A stretch of 64,000 nt of DNA, taken from positions 3,968,001-4,032,000 of the forward strand of contig NZ_CP093313.1 of NCBI RefSeq assembly GCF_025264625.1. Reading direction: 5' to 3'. A program made the translations under genes and the position numbers. The stretch's first letter is position 1. The number at the start of each line of letters is the position of its first letter. The DNA comes from Occallatibacter riparius (GTDB taxonomy: Bacteria; Acidobacteriota; Terriglobia; Terriglobales; Acidobacteriaceae). Below are positions 35,560-44,327 of the stretch, in pieces. A model generated the notes under the pieces. That model had not been told where the DNA came from. It made no database searches and worked only from the letters and a program-made list of their open reading frames with translations.

Positions 35560-37137
35560 ATGGAAATGTCAGCACAATCCGGGGAAATGCGCATCCAGTA
35601 TCACGATGAGACGCCGCGTGGCGCGCGGATCAAGGTCATCGGTGTGGGCGGCGGCGGCGGAAACGCCGTAAACCGCATGATCCAGGCACGCATGGAAGGC
35701 GTGGAGTTTATTGCCGCCAACACAGACGTGCAGGCGCTCAAGTCCTGCCAGGCCCCGGTCAAACTGCAGCTCGGCGTTCGCCTTACCGCCGGATTGGGCG
35801 CGGGCGCCAACCCGGACGTGGGCCGCCGCGCCGCGCTGGAGGACTCGGAAAAGATCATCGAGGCGCTTGAAGGCGCGGACATGGTCTTCGTTACCGCCGG
35901 GCTTGGCGGCGGCACCGGCACCGGAGCCGCGCCTGTCATCGCCTCCCTCGCCAGCGAGATGGGCATTCTCACTGTGGCAGTGATCACCCAGCCGTTCGGC
36001 TTCGAGGGCAAGCGTCGCCTGCAGCAGGCCCAGCGCGGGCTGAAGGAGCTGCTTGAATCCGTCGACACCATGATCGTGATTCCGAACGAGAGACTGCTCG
36101 CCGTGGCCAAGGACGCGGGCTTCTTCGAGTCGTTCCGGATCGCCGACGACGTTCTGCGCCAAGGTGTACAGGGCATTTCCGACATCATCACGATTCCCGG
36201 AATCATCAACCGCGACTTTGCGGACGTAAAGACAACGATGGCCGGCATGGGACACGCGGTGATGGGAACGGCGGTCCGCTCGGGCGAGAGCCGGGCGATC
36301 GAAGCGGCGCAGGCCGCCATGGCGTCGCCGCTGCTCGAAGCTGGCGCGATCGATGGAGCGCGCGGCATCCTCATCAACATCACCGGTTCCAGCGCGTTGC
36401 GGCTGTCGGAAGTCAACGCCGCGTCGTCGCTCATCCAGGAAGCGGCCCACGAAGACGCCAACATCATCTTCGGCGCGGTGCTTGACGAAAAGATGGGCGA
36501 CGAGGTCAAGATCACGGTCATCGCGACCGGATTCCGCGACCAGATGCCGGAGCGCCGCGCCCGGATGCTAACGGTGGAGGAAGCGCCGGTGGTGTCGGTT
36601 CCGGTGCTTTCGAGCGAGAACTGGATGCGCGAGCCTGAGCCCGTTTCGATGATGTCCGCCCCCCCGGCGACGGTTCAGGTACAGCAGGCGGCGTATGCAC
36701 CCGCGTCGGTCCGGCAGTCGGAGGCAGTTGCGATCTCTCCCGAACCCGAGTCGGTTTCCGTTCAGGCGGCGCCTGCCCCCGCCCCGGCTCCGGCGAGGTT
36801 TATGAGTGAGATCGACGAAATGGAGGAGCCCGCCCCGGTTCCGGTACGCGATGGATCGACGGAGGCGCCCCAGTCCAAGGTCGAGCTTGAGATGCAGGCC
36901 TTTGATGAGCTTTTTGCCGATACCGCGCCGCTTGGGCCGGCCCGACCACGCTTCGCCGAGGTTGGCGAGGAGCCGCCTTACAAGCCCCTGCCGCGCGACT
37001 ATGCGACCGACCTCGGCAATGGGGTTCGTCCAGCGACTCCGGCAGAACAGCCCATGGCGGCGCTGTATGCCGAGAAGCGCGACGAGATGGAGCGGGACCT
37101 GGATGTGCCGGCATTCATGCGGCGCATGCAGTTCTAA
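35560..37137 (+). CDS. ftsZ: Cell division GTPase FtsZ with long linker
   Basis: 525 residues. Tubulin signature GGGTGTG at 116-122, T7 loop NRDFADVKT and a conserved GTPase core to about 335. A roughly 170-residue Pro/Ala/Glu-rich linker follows, and the C-terminal peptide DLDVPAFMRRMQF binds FtsA. The linker is longer than in E. coli (about 50). AGGAGG lies 12 bp before the ATG, with GGGAG closer in. Confidence 0.97.
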   Translation: MEMSAQSGEMRIQYHDETPRGARIKVIGVGGGGGNAVNRMIQARMEGVEFIAANTDVQALKSCQAPVKLQLGVRLTAGLGAGANPDVGRRAALEDSEKIIEALEGADMVFVTAGLGGGTGTGAAPVIASLASEMGILTVAVITQPFGFEGKRRLQQAQRGLKELLESVDTMIVIPNERLLAVAKDAGFFESFRIADDVLRQGVQGISDIITIPGIINRDFADVKTTMAGMGHAVMGTAVRSGESRAIEAAQAAMASPLLEAGAIDGARGILINITGSSALRLSEVNAASSLIQEAAHEDANIIFGAVLDEKMGDEVKITVIATGFRDQMPERRARMLTVEEAPVVSVPVLSSENWMREPEPVSMMSAPPATVQVQQAAYAPASVRQSEAVAISPEPESVSVQAAPAPAPAPARFMSEIDEMEEPAPVPVRDGSTEAPQSKVELEMQAFDELFADTAPLGPARPRFAEVGEEPPYKPLPRDYATDLGNGVRPATPAEQPMAALYAEKRDEMERDLDVPAFMRRMQF

Positions 37138-37710
37138 ATGAGTCTGGTTACGAATGGAACGGATTCTGCGCAGCGCAGCGTAACCTGAGAGAATTCTGAA
37201 TCTTCGGCTCTTAAACCGCCCGCCGAATTGCACCGCAGGCGGGCAGAATGGCCGACGCAACAGGGCCGGGTTGACTATCCCGGCAACCGGTACCACAGGC
37301 TTGGAGAATCCTGCAGCACGGCTCCATAATCAGAAGAGCGGCGGATTTTATCCCGGCACAGGCAGCGCGGAATACGTTAGCGGAGTCCAACTACAAAGCT
37401 GAAGTGTTCTGCGTCACAAGGAATTTCATCGGGTCGAGAGAGATTAGCTGTATATTCGGGTTAGAACCTCCAGCCTGATGAGTTTTTGGATTTTGCGGCC
37501 CCTTGGCTGAACCTGTCAGGTCCACCAAGCCTGCCGCGGCAGAGCCCTTCGGCGCACGATCAACCAGCCGGAAAGCTCAAATGAGAGGGATCGAAGTCTT
37601 TTTGCGGTGAATTGCGCTAGATCCCGCAGATGGAACGCAGTACCAGGGTAGTGCGCCTCCCCCAAGGCGACGCACGACAAGAATCCATTTGTTGAGAGGA
37701 TGCCGGCTGG
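37138..37710. other. 573-bp intergenic region after ftsZ
   Basis: Contains GCCCGCC / GGCGGGC arms near 37218-37243 without a T-run, a possible ftsZ 3' hairpin, and a TATATT at about 37450. No gene or RNA is supported; the promoter of the next gene likely lies here. Confidence 0.4.
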
Positions 37711-39018
37711 ATGAGATTGTCCTGCGCATTGATTTTTAGCTTCGCCTTGGCGGGAACCGGGGCTGCCTCAGCGGCCGGCCTTGACGCGCCGCACACCATC
37801 CACCACAGCAGATCGCAGCACTTGGTGGAAACCCACAAGACTCATCACGCTAGTGCGCACGCAACGGTGCACCATTCGGCGAAGGCCGCACCCAAGGCCA
37901 CTGCGAAAGCTGCGCCCAAAACTGCGACAGCTCGCCGCACCCGGCACTCTGCCAAGGCAGGCAATGGTGCTGCCACCATTCGCCGCGCCAGCCTGCACGG
38001 GCGCCGTCATTATTATGGTGAGCGGTTTACGGCCAGTTCATTTGCCGGCGCCGACCAGTTCTCCGGTGACATCACCACCGGAGAAGACCCGATCGTGCGT
38101 CAGGCCGCCATTGACGCCCTGGGGGACATGAACGGGACCGCCGTGGTCATCGATCCCTCGAATGGTCGGATTCTGGCGATGGTTAACCAGAAGCTGGCGC
38201 TTTCGCCGGGCGCTGAACCGTGCTCCACCATCAAGATCACGGTGGCTATGGCGGCTCTTTCCGAGGGCCTCGTCACCCGCGACACCATGGTCCAGCTCCC
38301 GGGCTTCCGCATGAACATGACCCAGGCGCTTGCCAAGAGCAACAACCTCTACTTTGAAGAGCTTGGACGTGAGCTCGGCTTCGAGCGCGTGAAGCACTAT
38401 GCCAATGAGTTCGGCCTGGGCGAACTGGCCGGCTGGCATATCCAGGGCGAACAGCTTGGCGAGTATCCTGACCATCCGATTCCGGCCGCCGAGGGTGGTG
38501 TTGGAAAGATGTGCAGCTTCGGGCAGGGTGTTTCCATGACCCCGCTCCAGCTCGGTGCCTACGTTGCGGCCCTCGCGAATGGCGGAACCCTGTACTACCT
38601 CCAGCATCCCACCACGGCCGCAGACATTGCGGCGTTCGAACCGCACGTCAAGCGCACCTTGGACATCGCCAAGTACGTGCCCGAGCTTCAGGACGGCATG
38701 GCCGGAGCCGTGGAATACGGCACCGCCCGCCGCCTGCGCGCCAGCTTCACGGAGCTGCCGGTGTTCGGCAAGACCGGCACCTGTTCCAACAACGGCACCC
38801 GGTTCGGTTGGTTTGCTTCGTTCTCTGAGGCGCCACAGGGCAGCCTTGTGACCGTGTTCTTCCTCGAGGGCGGCCGGCCCACATTCGGTCCGCGCGCCGC
38901 GGAACTCACCGGCGCGTTCTACCGCAACCTCTGGGATCACAATTACTTCATCAACAAGCCCGTGCAGGCGACGGCTTCGGCCACTCCGGCGGAGTCGACT
39001 CAGGGCGTCGAGCAGTAG
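37711..39018 (+). CDS. Compact penicillin-binding transpeptidase-domain protein
   Basis: 435 residues. Signal peptide (about 1-22), a His/Ala/Lys-rich linker to about 105, then a transpeptidase-like domain with Ser172 in STIK, SNN at 210-212 and KTGT at 354-357. It lacks the class B dimerisation domain. MCSFGQGVSMTPLQLGAYVAALANGG (given here in two parts: MCSFGQGVSMTPLQ, LGAYVAALANGG) is typical of PBP active-site regions. Role inferred: peptidoglycan cross-linking near ftsZ, or a beta-lactam-sensing protein. Confidence 0.85.
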   Translation: MRLSCALIFSFALAGTGAASAAGLDAPHTIHHSRSQHLVETHKTHHASAHATVHHSAKAAPKATAKAAPKTATARRTRHSAKAGNGAATIRRASLHGRRHYYGERFTASSFAGADQFSGDITTGEDPIVRQAAIDALGDMNGTAVVIDPSNGRILAMVNQKLALSPGAEPCSTIKITVAMAALSEGLVTRDTMVQLPGFRMNMTQALAKSNNLYFEELGRELGFERVKHYANEFGLGELAGWHIQGEQLGEYPDHPIPAAEGGVGKMCSFGQGVSMTPLQLGAYVAALANGGTLYYLQHPTTAADIAAFEPHVKRTLDIAKYVPELQDGMAGAVEYGTARRLRASFTELPVFGKTGTCSNNGTRFGWFASFSEAPQGSLVTVFFLEGGRPTFGPRAAELTGAFYRNLWDHNYFINKPVQATASATPAESTQGVEQ

Positions 39019-39039
39019 GCAGATTCTCTCTCCGACGAA

Positions 39040-39065
39040 GGGCCGCCACGAAGGCGGCCTTTTCG
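39040..39065 (+). terminator. Rho-independent terminator
   Basis: GGCCGCC-ACGAA-GGCGGCC followed by TTTTCG, 22 bp past the transpeptidase gene. Confidence 0.85.
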
Positions 39066-39170
39066 TTTGCACCCAATCTTTATTTCGCACATCCCATAAG
39101 CAGACGGCTTCCCCATTGCTCTTTACCCGGGCAAACGCTACTTTATCCTTTGCTGCTGTACCCTGAGATC

Positions 39171-40142
39171 ATGGCGCTTCCCACGCACATCCTTCTGACA
39201 TACGGTTACCTGCTGTTGTTTGCGTGGGTGCTGATCGAGCAGCTTGGCGCGCCGCTGCCGACAATTCCGGCATTGCTCGCAGCCGGCGCTTTGTCCGCTC
39301 AGGGGCAGCTCAGTCTGACAGAGGTGCTGCTGTTGGGTCTGGCTGCGTGCCTGATCGCGGACAGCAGTTGGTTTTTCATTGGTCGGCGGTACGGCCACCA
39401 CGTCCTGAACCTACTTTGCAAGATGTCGATGGAGCCGACCTTGTGCGTGCGTCGCACACAGCTCCAGTTCGGCCGGCGCCGCAAGGTCACGCTCCTGATC
39501 GCCAAGTTTATTCCGGGTGTCGCGCTGCTCAGCGCTCCAGTTGCCGGGCAGGCGGGCATGAGCTACGGGGAATTTGTGCTCCTCGATGGACTTGGGGCCT
39601 TGATGTGGCTGCTCGCCTGGCTGTGGGGTGGCCGGCTTTTCGGCGACGCCCTCAAGCGCGATCCCAGCTTGCTCGATTGGGTAGGACGGTTCTCCGGAGC
39701 TCTGCTGGTGATCGGCATCGCGGGGTTCATCGTCGCGCGAGTGATGCGGCGGCGGGTGCTGCTGCGCCAGATGGCGGAATCGCGCCTGGAACCCGAGGAA
39801 CTCTACTCCCAGATCCAGGACGGCGAAGAGGTTTACATCGTCGACCTCAGGCATCCGGTTGAGCAGTTGACCGATCCGTTTGTGCTGCCGGGAGCGCAGC
39901 GCATCGCTCCCGACGATCTGACTCATCGGATAGGGGAGATTCCGCGTGACCGTGACGTGATCCTCTACTGCACGTGTCCCAACGAAGAGACGGCGGCGCA
40001 CACTGCCATGAAGCTCCACAAGCTTGGTGTTGAGCGGGTTCGTCCATTGCGCGGCGGTTATCAGGCGTGGAAGAGCCTTGGGTATCCGATGGAGGCCATT
40101 CCGCCGGTCAATCCGCAGGCCACGCTCGTTCAGCTGGGATAG
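39171..40142 (+). CDS. DedA family membrane protein fused to a rhodanese domain
   Basis: 323 residues from MALPTHILLTYGYLLL. N-terminal DedA/SNARE-associated domain (LIEQLGAPLPTIPALLAAGAL, given here as LIEQLGAPLPTI plus PALLAAGAL; FIGRRYGHH; AKFIPGVALLSAPVAG) with about five helices to residue 200. C-terminal rhodanese domain (about 215-320) with active-site loop LYCTCPNEETAA. DedA proteins move lipid carriers or affect membrane homeostasis; the rhodanese may add sulfurtransferase or phosphatase function. Confidence 0.88.
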   Translation: MALPTHILLTYGYLLLFAWVLIEQLGAPLPTIPALLAAGALSAQGQLSLTEVLLLGLAACLIADSSWFFIGRRYGHHVLNLLCKMSMEPTLCVRRTQLQFGRRRKVTLLIAKFIPGVALLSAPVAGQAGMSYGEFVLLDGLGALMWLLAWLWGGRLFGDALKRDPSLLDWVGRFSGALLVIGIAGFIVARVMRRRVLLRQMAESRLEPEELYSQIQDGEEVYIVDLRHPVEQLTDPFVLPGAQRIAPDDLTHRIGEIPRDRDVILYCTCPNEETAAHTAMKLHKLGVERVRPLRGGYQAWKSLGYPMEAIPPVNPQATLVQLG

Positions 40143-40325
40143 CGGGACGCCTGCGGGACCCTTCGAGCGAGAGAGTTCTCACCTTATCTAGTATTCGACA
40201 TTCATGCGGAGCTGGGAATACCAAGCGGCGGGCGATCGCAAGCGCTTTCCTTCGTTGAGCGGAGCCGGGCCCGAGGCGTCAGTCTAGACTGACGACAGCA
40301 GCAGACCTTCGCAGGAGGAGCTCGA

Positions 40326-41456
40326 TTGCCCGCAAACCACCTGTCTCTGCTGTTCTTTCAGTTGGGCGCAGCGATCATCGGGCTGGCTATTCTGGCGCGG
40401 CTGGCGAGCCGGTGGGGATTTTCGTCTATCTCCTTCTATCTGCTGGGAGGGCTGGCCTTCGGCAAGGGCGGGTTGGCGCCTCTCGACGTGTCCAAAGCGT
40501 TCATTCGCGACGGAGCCGAGATAGGCGTTCTGCTTTTGCTCTTTATGCTTGGGCTGGAGTACTCCGGTGCTGAGCTGCGGCACAACCTGAAGAGCGGAAT
40601 GAAGGGCGGGGTGATCGACCTGCTGCTCAATTTTCCGCCGGGATTTGCCGCCGGACTACTGCTTGGATGGGGCATCTTGCCGTCTGTTTTGCTGGGCGGT
40701 GTGACGCTGATCTCTTCATCGGGGATCATCTCCCGCGTGCTGACGGAGCTGAAGCTCACCAACGCTCCTGAAACGCCGAGGGTGCTTGCCATCCTGGTTC
40801 TCGAGGACCTGATCATGGCGGTGTATCTGCCGCTGGTGGGCGTGCTCATTGGGGGCGGCGGAGCGATGCACATCGCCCTCTCAATCGCAGTGGCCACCAC
40901 GGCGGTTGCGCTGGTGCTGTTCATCGCCACCCGATACGGCGAGCGGTTGAGCGCACTGGCGGCGCACACCTCTGACGAGGTACTCCTGCTTACGTTGCTG
41001 GGGACCATCCTGATTGTGGCTGGGGGGGCGGAGAGCTTGCAGGTGTCGGCGGCAATCGGCGCGTTTCTCGTAGGTATTGCGGTGTCTGGCCCTGTGGCTG
41101 AGCGGTCGTATCGGATGGTGACGCCGTTGCGCGATCTGTTCGCGGCAATTTTCTTCTTCTTTTTCGGGCTGGAAATCGATCCGAAGAGCCTGCTGCCGGC
41201 GCTCCCGGTGGCGCTGGTTCTCGGTGCTGTAACAGCGGGAACAAAGATCCTGACCGGCTACTGGGCTACGCGAGGCACGGGAATCGAAACGCGATTAAGG
41301 CTTCGCGCCGGCTTGACGCTGGTCTCGCGCGGAGAGTTTTCAATCGTGATTGCGGGATTGGGCGTGGCGCTCGAGCCGAAGCTCGGGTCGCTATCCGCGG
41401 CCTACGTGCTGCTGATGGCGGTACTGGGGCCGGTTGCGGCGCGCATTGTGAAATGA
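40326..41456 (+). CDS. CPA2-type cation/proton antiporter (Kef-like, membrane part only)
   Basis: 376 residues, about 11-12 helices. GLAILARLASRWGFSSIS, VLEDLIMAVYLP (ion-binding acidic residue), SRGEFSIVIAGLGV are Na+/H+ exchanger-family motifs. There is no C-terminal TrkA-N/RCK domain, unlike KefB/KefC. TTG start with strong GGAGGAGC. Ion specificity unknown. Confidence 0.88.
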   Translation: MPANHLSLLFFQLGAAIIGLAILARLASRWGFSSISFYLLGGLAFGKGGLAPLDVSKAFIRDGAEIGVLLLLFMLGLEYSGAELRHNLKSGMKGGVIDLLLNFPPGFAAGLLLGWGILPSVLLGGVTLISSSGIISRVLTELKLTNAPETPRVLAILVLEDLIMAVYLPLVGVLIGGGGAMHIALSIAVATTAVALVLFIATRYGERLSALAAHTSDEVLLLTLLGTILIVAGGAESLQVSAAIGAFLVGIAVSGPVAERSYRMVTPLRDLFAAIFFFFFGLEIDPKSLLPALPVALVLGAVTAGTKILTGYWATRGTGIETRLRLRAGLTLVSRGEFSIVIAGLGVALEPKLGSLSAAYVLLMAVLGPVAARIVK

Positions 41457-41607
41457 ATCCGCGTTGCCGTCGCTGGCGGTCACGTTGCGGAGGCCATTCA
41501 TTTTGGCCCGCGGCAAGTTTGGCGCGCAAAGTGCCTACAAGCACATAGTCGGAAGAGATGCCTTCGATTGTGACGGCTTAGTATGAGGGGTAGGGGAGTG
41601 GACTCGA

Positions 41608-43233
41608 TTGGCTTACGACGATCTGCGCGACTGGATCAGAACTCTAGAGAAGAACGGCGAATTAAAGCGCATCACGGCAGAGGTGTCTCCGGAACTGGAG
41701 ATCACGGAGATCACCGATCGGATCACCAAGAGGGGCGGCCCCGGTGGAACTGCAGGCGGCCCGGCACTGCTGTTTGAGAACATCAAAGGGCATCCGGGGC
41801 ACAAGGTGTTCATCAACCAGTTCGGCAGCGAGCGCCGCATGGCGATGTCGCTGGGCGTCAACAAGCTGGATGAGATTGCCGAGCGCATCAGCGGCCTGAT
41901 GAATATGAAGCCGCCTTCGGGCGGATTCCTGGACAAGCTGAAGATGCTGCCGCAATTGGCGGAGCTGGGGAATGTGTTTCCCAAGACGGTGAGCGCGCGC
42001 GATGCCAAGTGCAAGGAAGTGGTTTTGAAAGGCAAGGACAACGGCGGGCGCGACAACTTCGACCTGCGGCAGTTTCCGATTCTGAAGTGCTGGCCGCACG
42101 ATGGCGGGCCCTTCATCACGCTGCCCTGCGTGCATACACGGAATCCCAACACAGGCAAGCGCAACATCGGCATGTATCGCATGCAGGTCTATGATGGGCA
42201 GACCACCGGCATGCACTGGCAGCGGCAGAAGGTGGCCGCTGAGCACTATCGTGAAGCGCTGCGCAACGCCGCTGCAGGGGCGGCTACTGCCGACGAGGCG
42301 TCGGCGCGTGTGGCTGCAATGGCAGAGACGGCGGGTGGCGCAGTGACCGTTTCTGACGGGCCGGTGGGTGGATTGCCGCAGGTGGCGTTCGGCAACCTGA
42401 AGGGATCGCGCATGGAGATTGCCGTTGCCATTGGCACTGATCCGGCAACGACGTTCTCGGCGATTGTTCCGGCGCCTCCAGAAGTTGAGGAGCTCATGAT
42501 TGCCGGCTTCCTGCGCGGCAAGCCGGTAGAGATTGTGAAGTGCGAGACCGTCGATCTCGAAGTGCCGGCGCATGCCGAGATCGTGCTCGAGGGCTATGTG
42601 GAACTGGGCGAGCTGCGCACCGAGGGCCCGTTCGGCGATCACACCGGCTTCTATACGATGGAGGACTTGTATCCGGTCTTCCATCTGACGTGCATCACGC
42701 ATCGCAAGGATCCGATCTATTCCGCGACCATTGTGGGCAAGCCGCCGATGGAAGACGCGTGGATGGGCAAGGCCGTGGAGCGCATCTTTCTTCCGGCGAT
42801 GAAGATGACGATTCCGGAAATTGTGGATGTGCATTTGCCGGTGGAAGGCGTCTTCCACAATCTCATGCTCGTGTCTATCAAGAAGAGCTACCCCGGCCAG
42901 GCGCGCAAGGTGATGAACGCGATCTGGTCGCTGGGGCAGGCGATGTTCACCAAGTGCATCGTGGTGGTGGATGAAGACTGCGACGTGCAGGACGTGGGTG
43001 AAGTCGTGCTACGCGTTGCGAACAACATCGATCCCGAGCGCGATATTCAATTCACGCTTGGGCCGGTGGACTCGCTTGATCACGCGAGCCGGTTGCCGAA
43101 CTACGGTTCTAAGATGGGCATCGACGCGACGCGCAAGTGGAAGGCTGAGGGCTTCGAGCGTCCATGGCCCGCGATGATCGAAATGGACCGCGAGACGAAG
43201 GCGCGCATCGATGCAATCTGGGACAAGCTGTGA
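41608..43233 (+). CDS. UbiD family decarboxylase
   Basis: 541 residues. KDNGGRDNFDLRQFPI, ELRTEGPFGDHTGFYT and IGKPPMEDA-like motifs match UbiD, which uses prenylated FMN (made by UbiX) to decarboxylate aromatic acids. A roughly 35-residue Ala-rich segment (RNAAAGAATADEASARV...) sits between the N-terminal and catalytic parts. TTG start. May act in menaquinone/ubiquinone biosynthesis or aromatic metabolism; a ubiX gene is not in the window. Confidence 0.9.
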   Translation: MAYDDLRDWIRTLEKNGELKRITAEVSPELEITEITDRITKRGGPGGTAGGPALLFENIKGHPGHKVFINQFGSERRMAMSLGVNKLDEIAERISGLMNMKPPSGGFLDKLKMLPQLAELGNVFPKTVSARDAKCKEVVLKGKDNGGRDNFDLRQFPILKCWPHDGGPFITLPCVHTRNPNTGKRNIGMYRMQVYDGQTTGMHWQRQKVAAEHYREALRNAAAGAATADEASARVAAMAETAGGAVTVSDGPVGGLPQVAFGNLKGSRMEIAVAIGTDPATTFSAIVPAPPEVEELMIAGFLRGKPVEIVKCETVDLEVPAHAEIVLEGYVELGELRTEGPFGDHTGFYTMEDLYPVFHLTCITHRKDPIYSATIVGKPPMEDAWMGKAVERIFLPAMKMTIPEIVDVHLPVEGVFHNLMLVSIKKSYPGQARKVMNAIWSLGQAMFTKCIVVVDEDCDVQDVGEVVLRVANNIDPERDIQFTLGPVDSLDHASRLPNYGSKMGIDATRKWKAEGFERPWPAMIEMDRETKARIDAIWDKL

Positions 43234-43344
43234 GAGACAGGGATCAGGCATTAGGGATTGGAACGGCCGGGCGGTGTTGAGGGAGTAAACTCCGGCGCCC
43301 ATTGCGCCCGATGCTAGCGACGTGACCTGATTTACTCTGAATGC

Positions 43345-44229
43345 ATGCGCAGCTTCTCCCTCAGGCTGTTCTTGTTTGCGCTGATGGCCTGCGCCTTTGC
43401 GGCGCCGCGGCTGGCGCAAGCGCAGGGCGATCCGGCATTTCACTGGGTCGACTTCCGCTCTGACGCAGATCAGTCTGTGATTGTGTGGGTCACGCGTGCG
43501 CTCTCCAGCGAGAAGTGGACTGCGATCCGCGAGATCGGTGTGCTCTACGATGCTGCTCTGGTTGTGACTACAGAACGCAGCGCCCCTGACGCGTTGCCTT
43601 CTTCGGATACGTTCCAGCTTTGGAGCGTGAACCTCACTACCAAGCTGAAGACTCCTCTGCTGAAAGGCGTGAATCTGCGCTGGGTCGACTGGCTTGAACT
43701 CCGCGAGGGTTCGCCGCGCGAGTTGGCTGCGTTGTATGACGATTGCCGGGATTGCGCCGTGACGACGTACTTCACCGCGTTCCACTACGACTACGCGCAG
43801 CACATCATCGCGGCGCGATGGATTCGCGGCGGGCAAACGGTTCCGGTGTGGGGCACCGCGCCCGCGGGCGTTGATCTCACCCAGATGTATGCGGTGCTGG
43901 CGCAGCCTGATGGCCAGCAGTATCTCGCAACGTGGCTTCACTACGATTACGGCAAACAGAAGTCGCCGGACGATTACGTTTATCGCTTCGGTGTCAATCC
44001 GTTCAACGGTGTGGAGCAGACTGCCGTGATGACGCGCAAGGAAGGCGAGGAACTCAAGCCTAAGCTCTGCGCGGCTCAGAACGTGCCGCAGGGCATGTCG
44101 CGCGGTCAGGATTCACAACTCTGCGATCCATTCAGAGCCAAAGCGGAGCGGCGCCCCACAACCACGCCTCCAGCCAATGCGCAGGGCCGATCTGTACCGC
44201 CGGGCTCACATCCAGCCCCGAAGAAGTAG
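43345..44229 (+). CDS. Exported protein of unknown function
   Basis: 294 residues. Signal peptide (LFLFALMACAFAAPRLAQA). The mature part contains paired Cys (YDDCRDCAV) and aromatic strands (WLHYDYGKQK), then a Pro-rich tail. No family recognised. It is 15 bp before the next open frame on the same strand. Confidence 0.7.
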   Translation: MRSFSLRLFLFALMACAFAAPRLAQAQGDPAFHWVDFRSDADQSVIVWVTRALSSEKWTAIREIGVLYDAALVVTTERSAPDALPSSDTFQLWSVNLTTKLKTPLLKGVNLRWVDWLELREGSPRELAALYDDCRDCAVTTYFTAFHYDYAQHIIAARWIRGGQTVPVWGTAPAGVDLTQMYAVLAQPDGQQYLATWLHYDYGKQKSPDDYVYRFGVNPFNGVEQTAVMTRKEGEELKPKLCAAQNVPQGMSRGQDSQLCDPFRAKAERRPTTTPPANAQGRSVPPGSHPAPKK

Positions 44230-44327
44230 CTGCATTCGGCTGATTGCAGGGTGCTTGCGCAGGTTCTTACCTAGAAACAAAACCTTCTCTTAGAGCCGCA
44301 TCCAACCACGCTTATGAGGTGATGCGG

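Noticed and set aside
35569..36521. Long open frames antisense to ftsZ
   Set aside because: Product is low-complexity; the FtsZ frame is fully supported by motifs.
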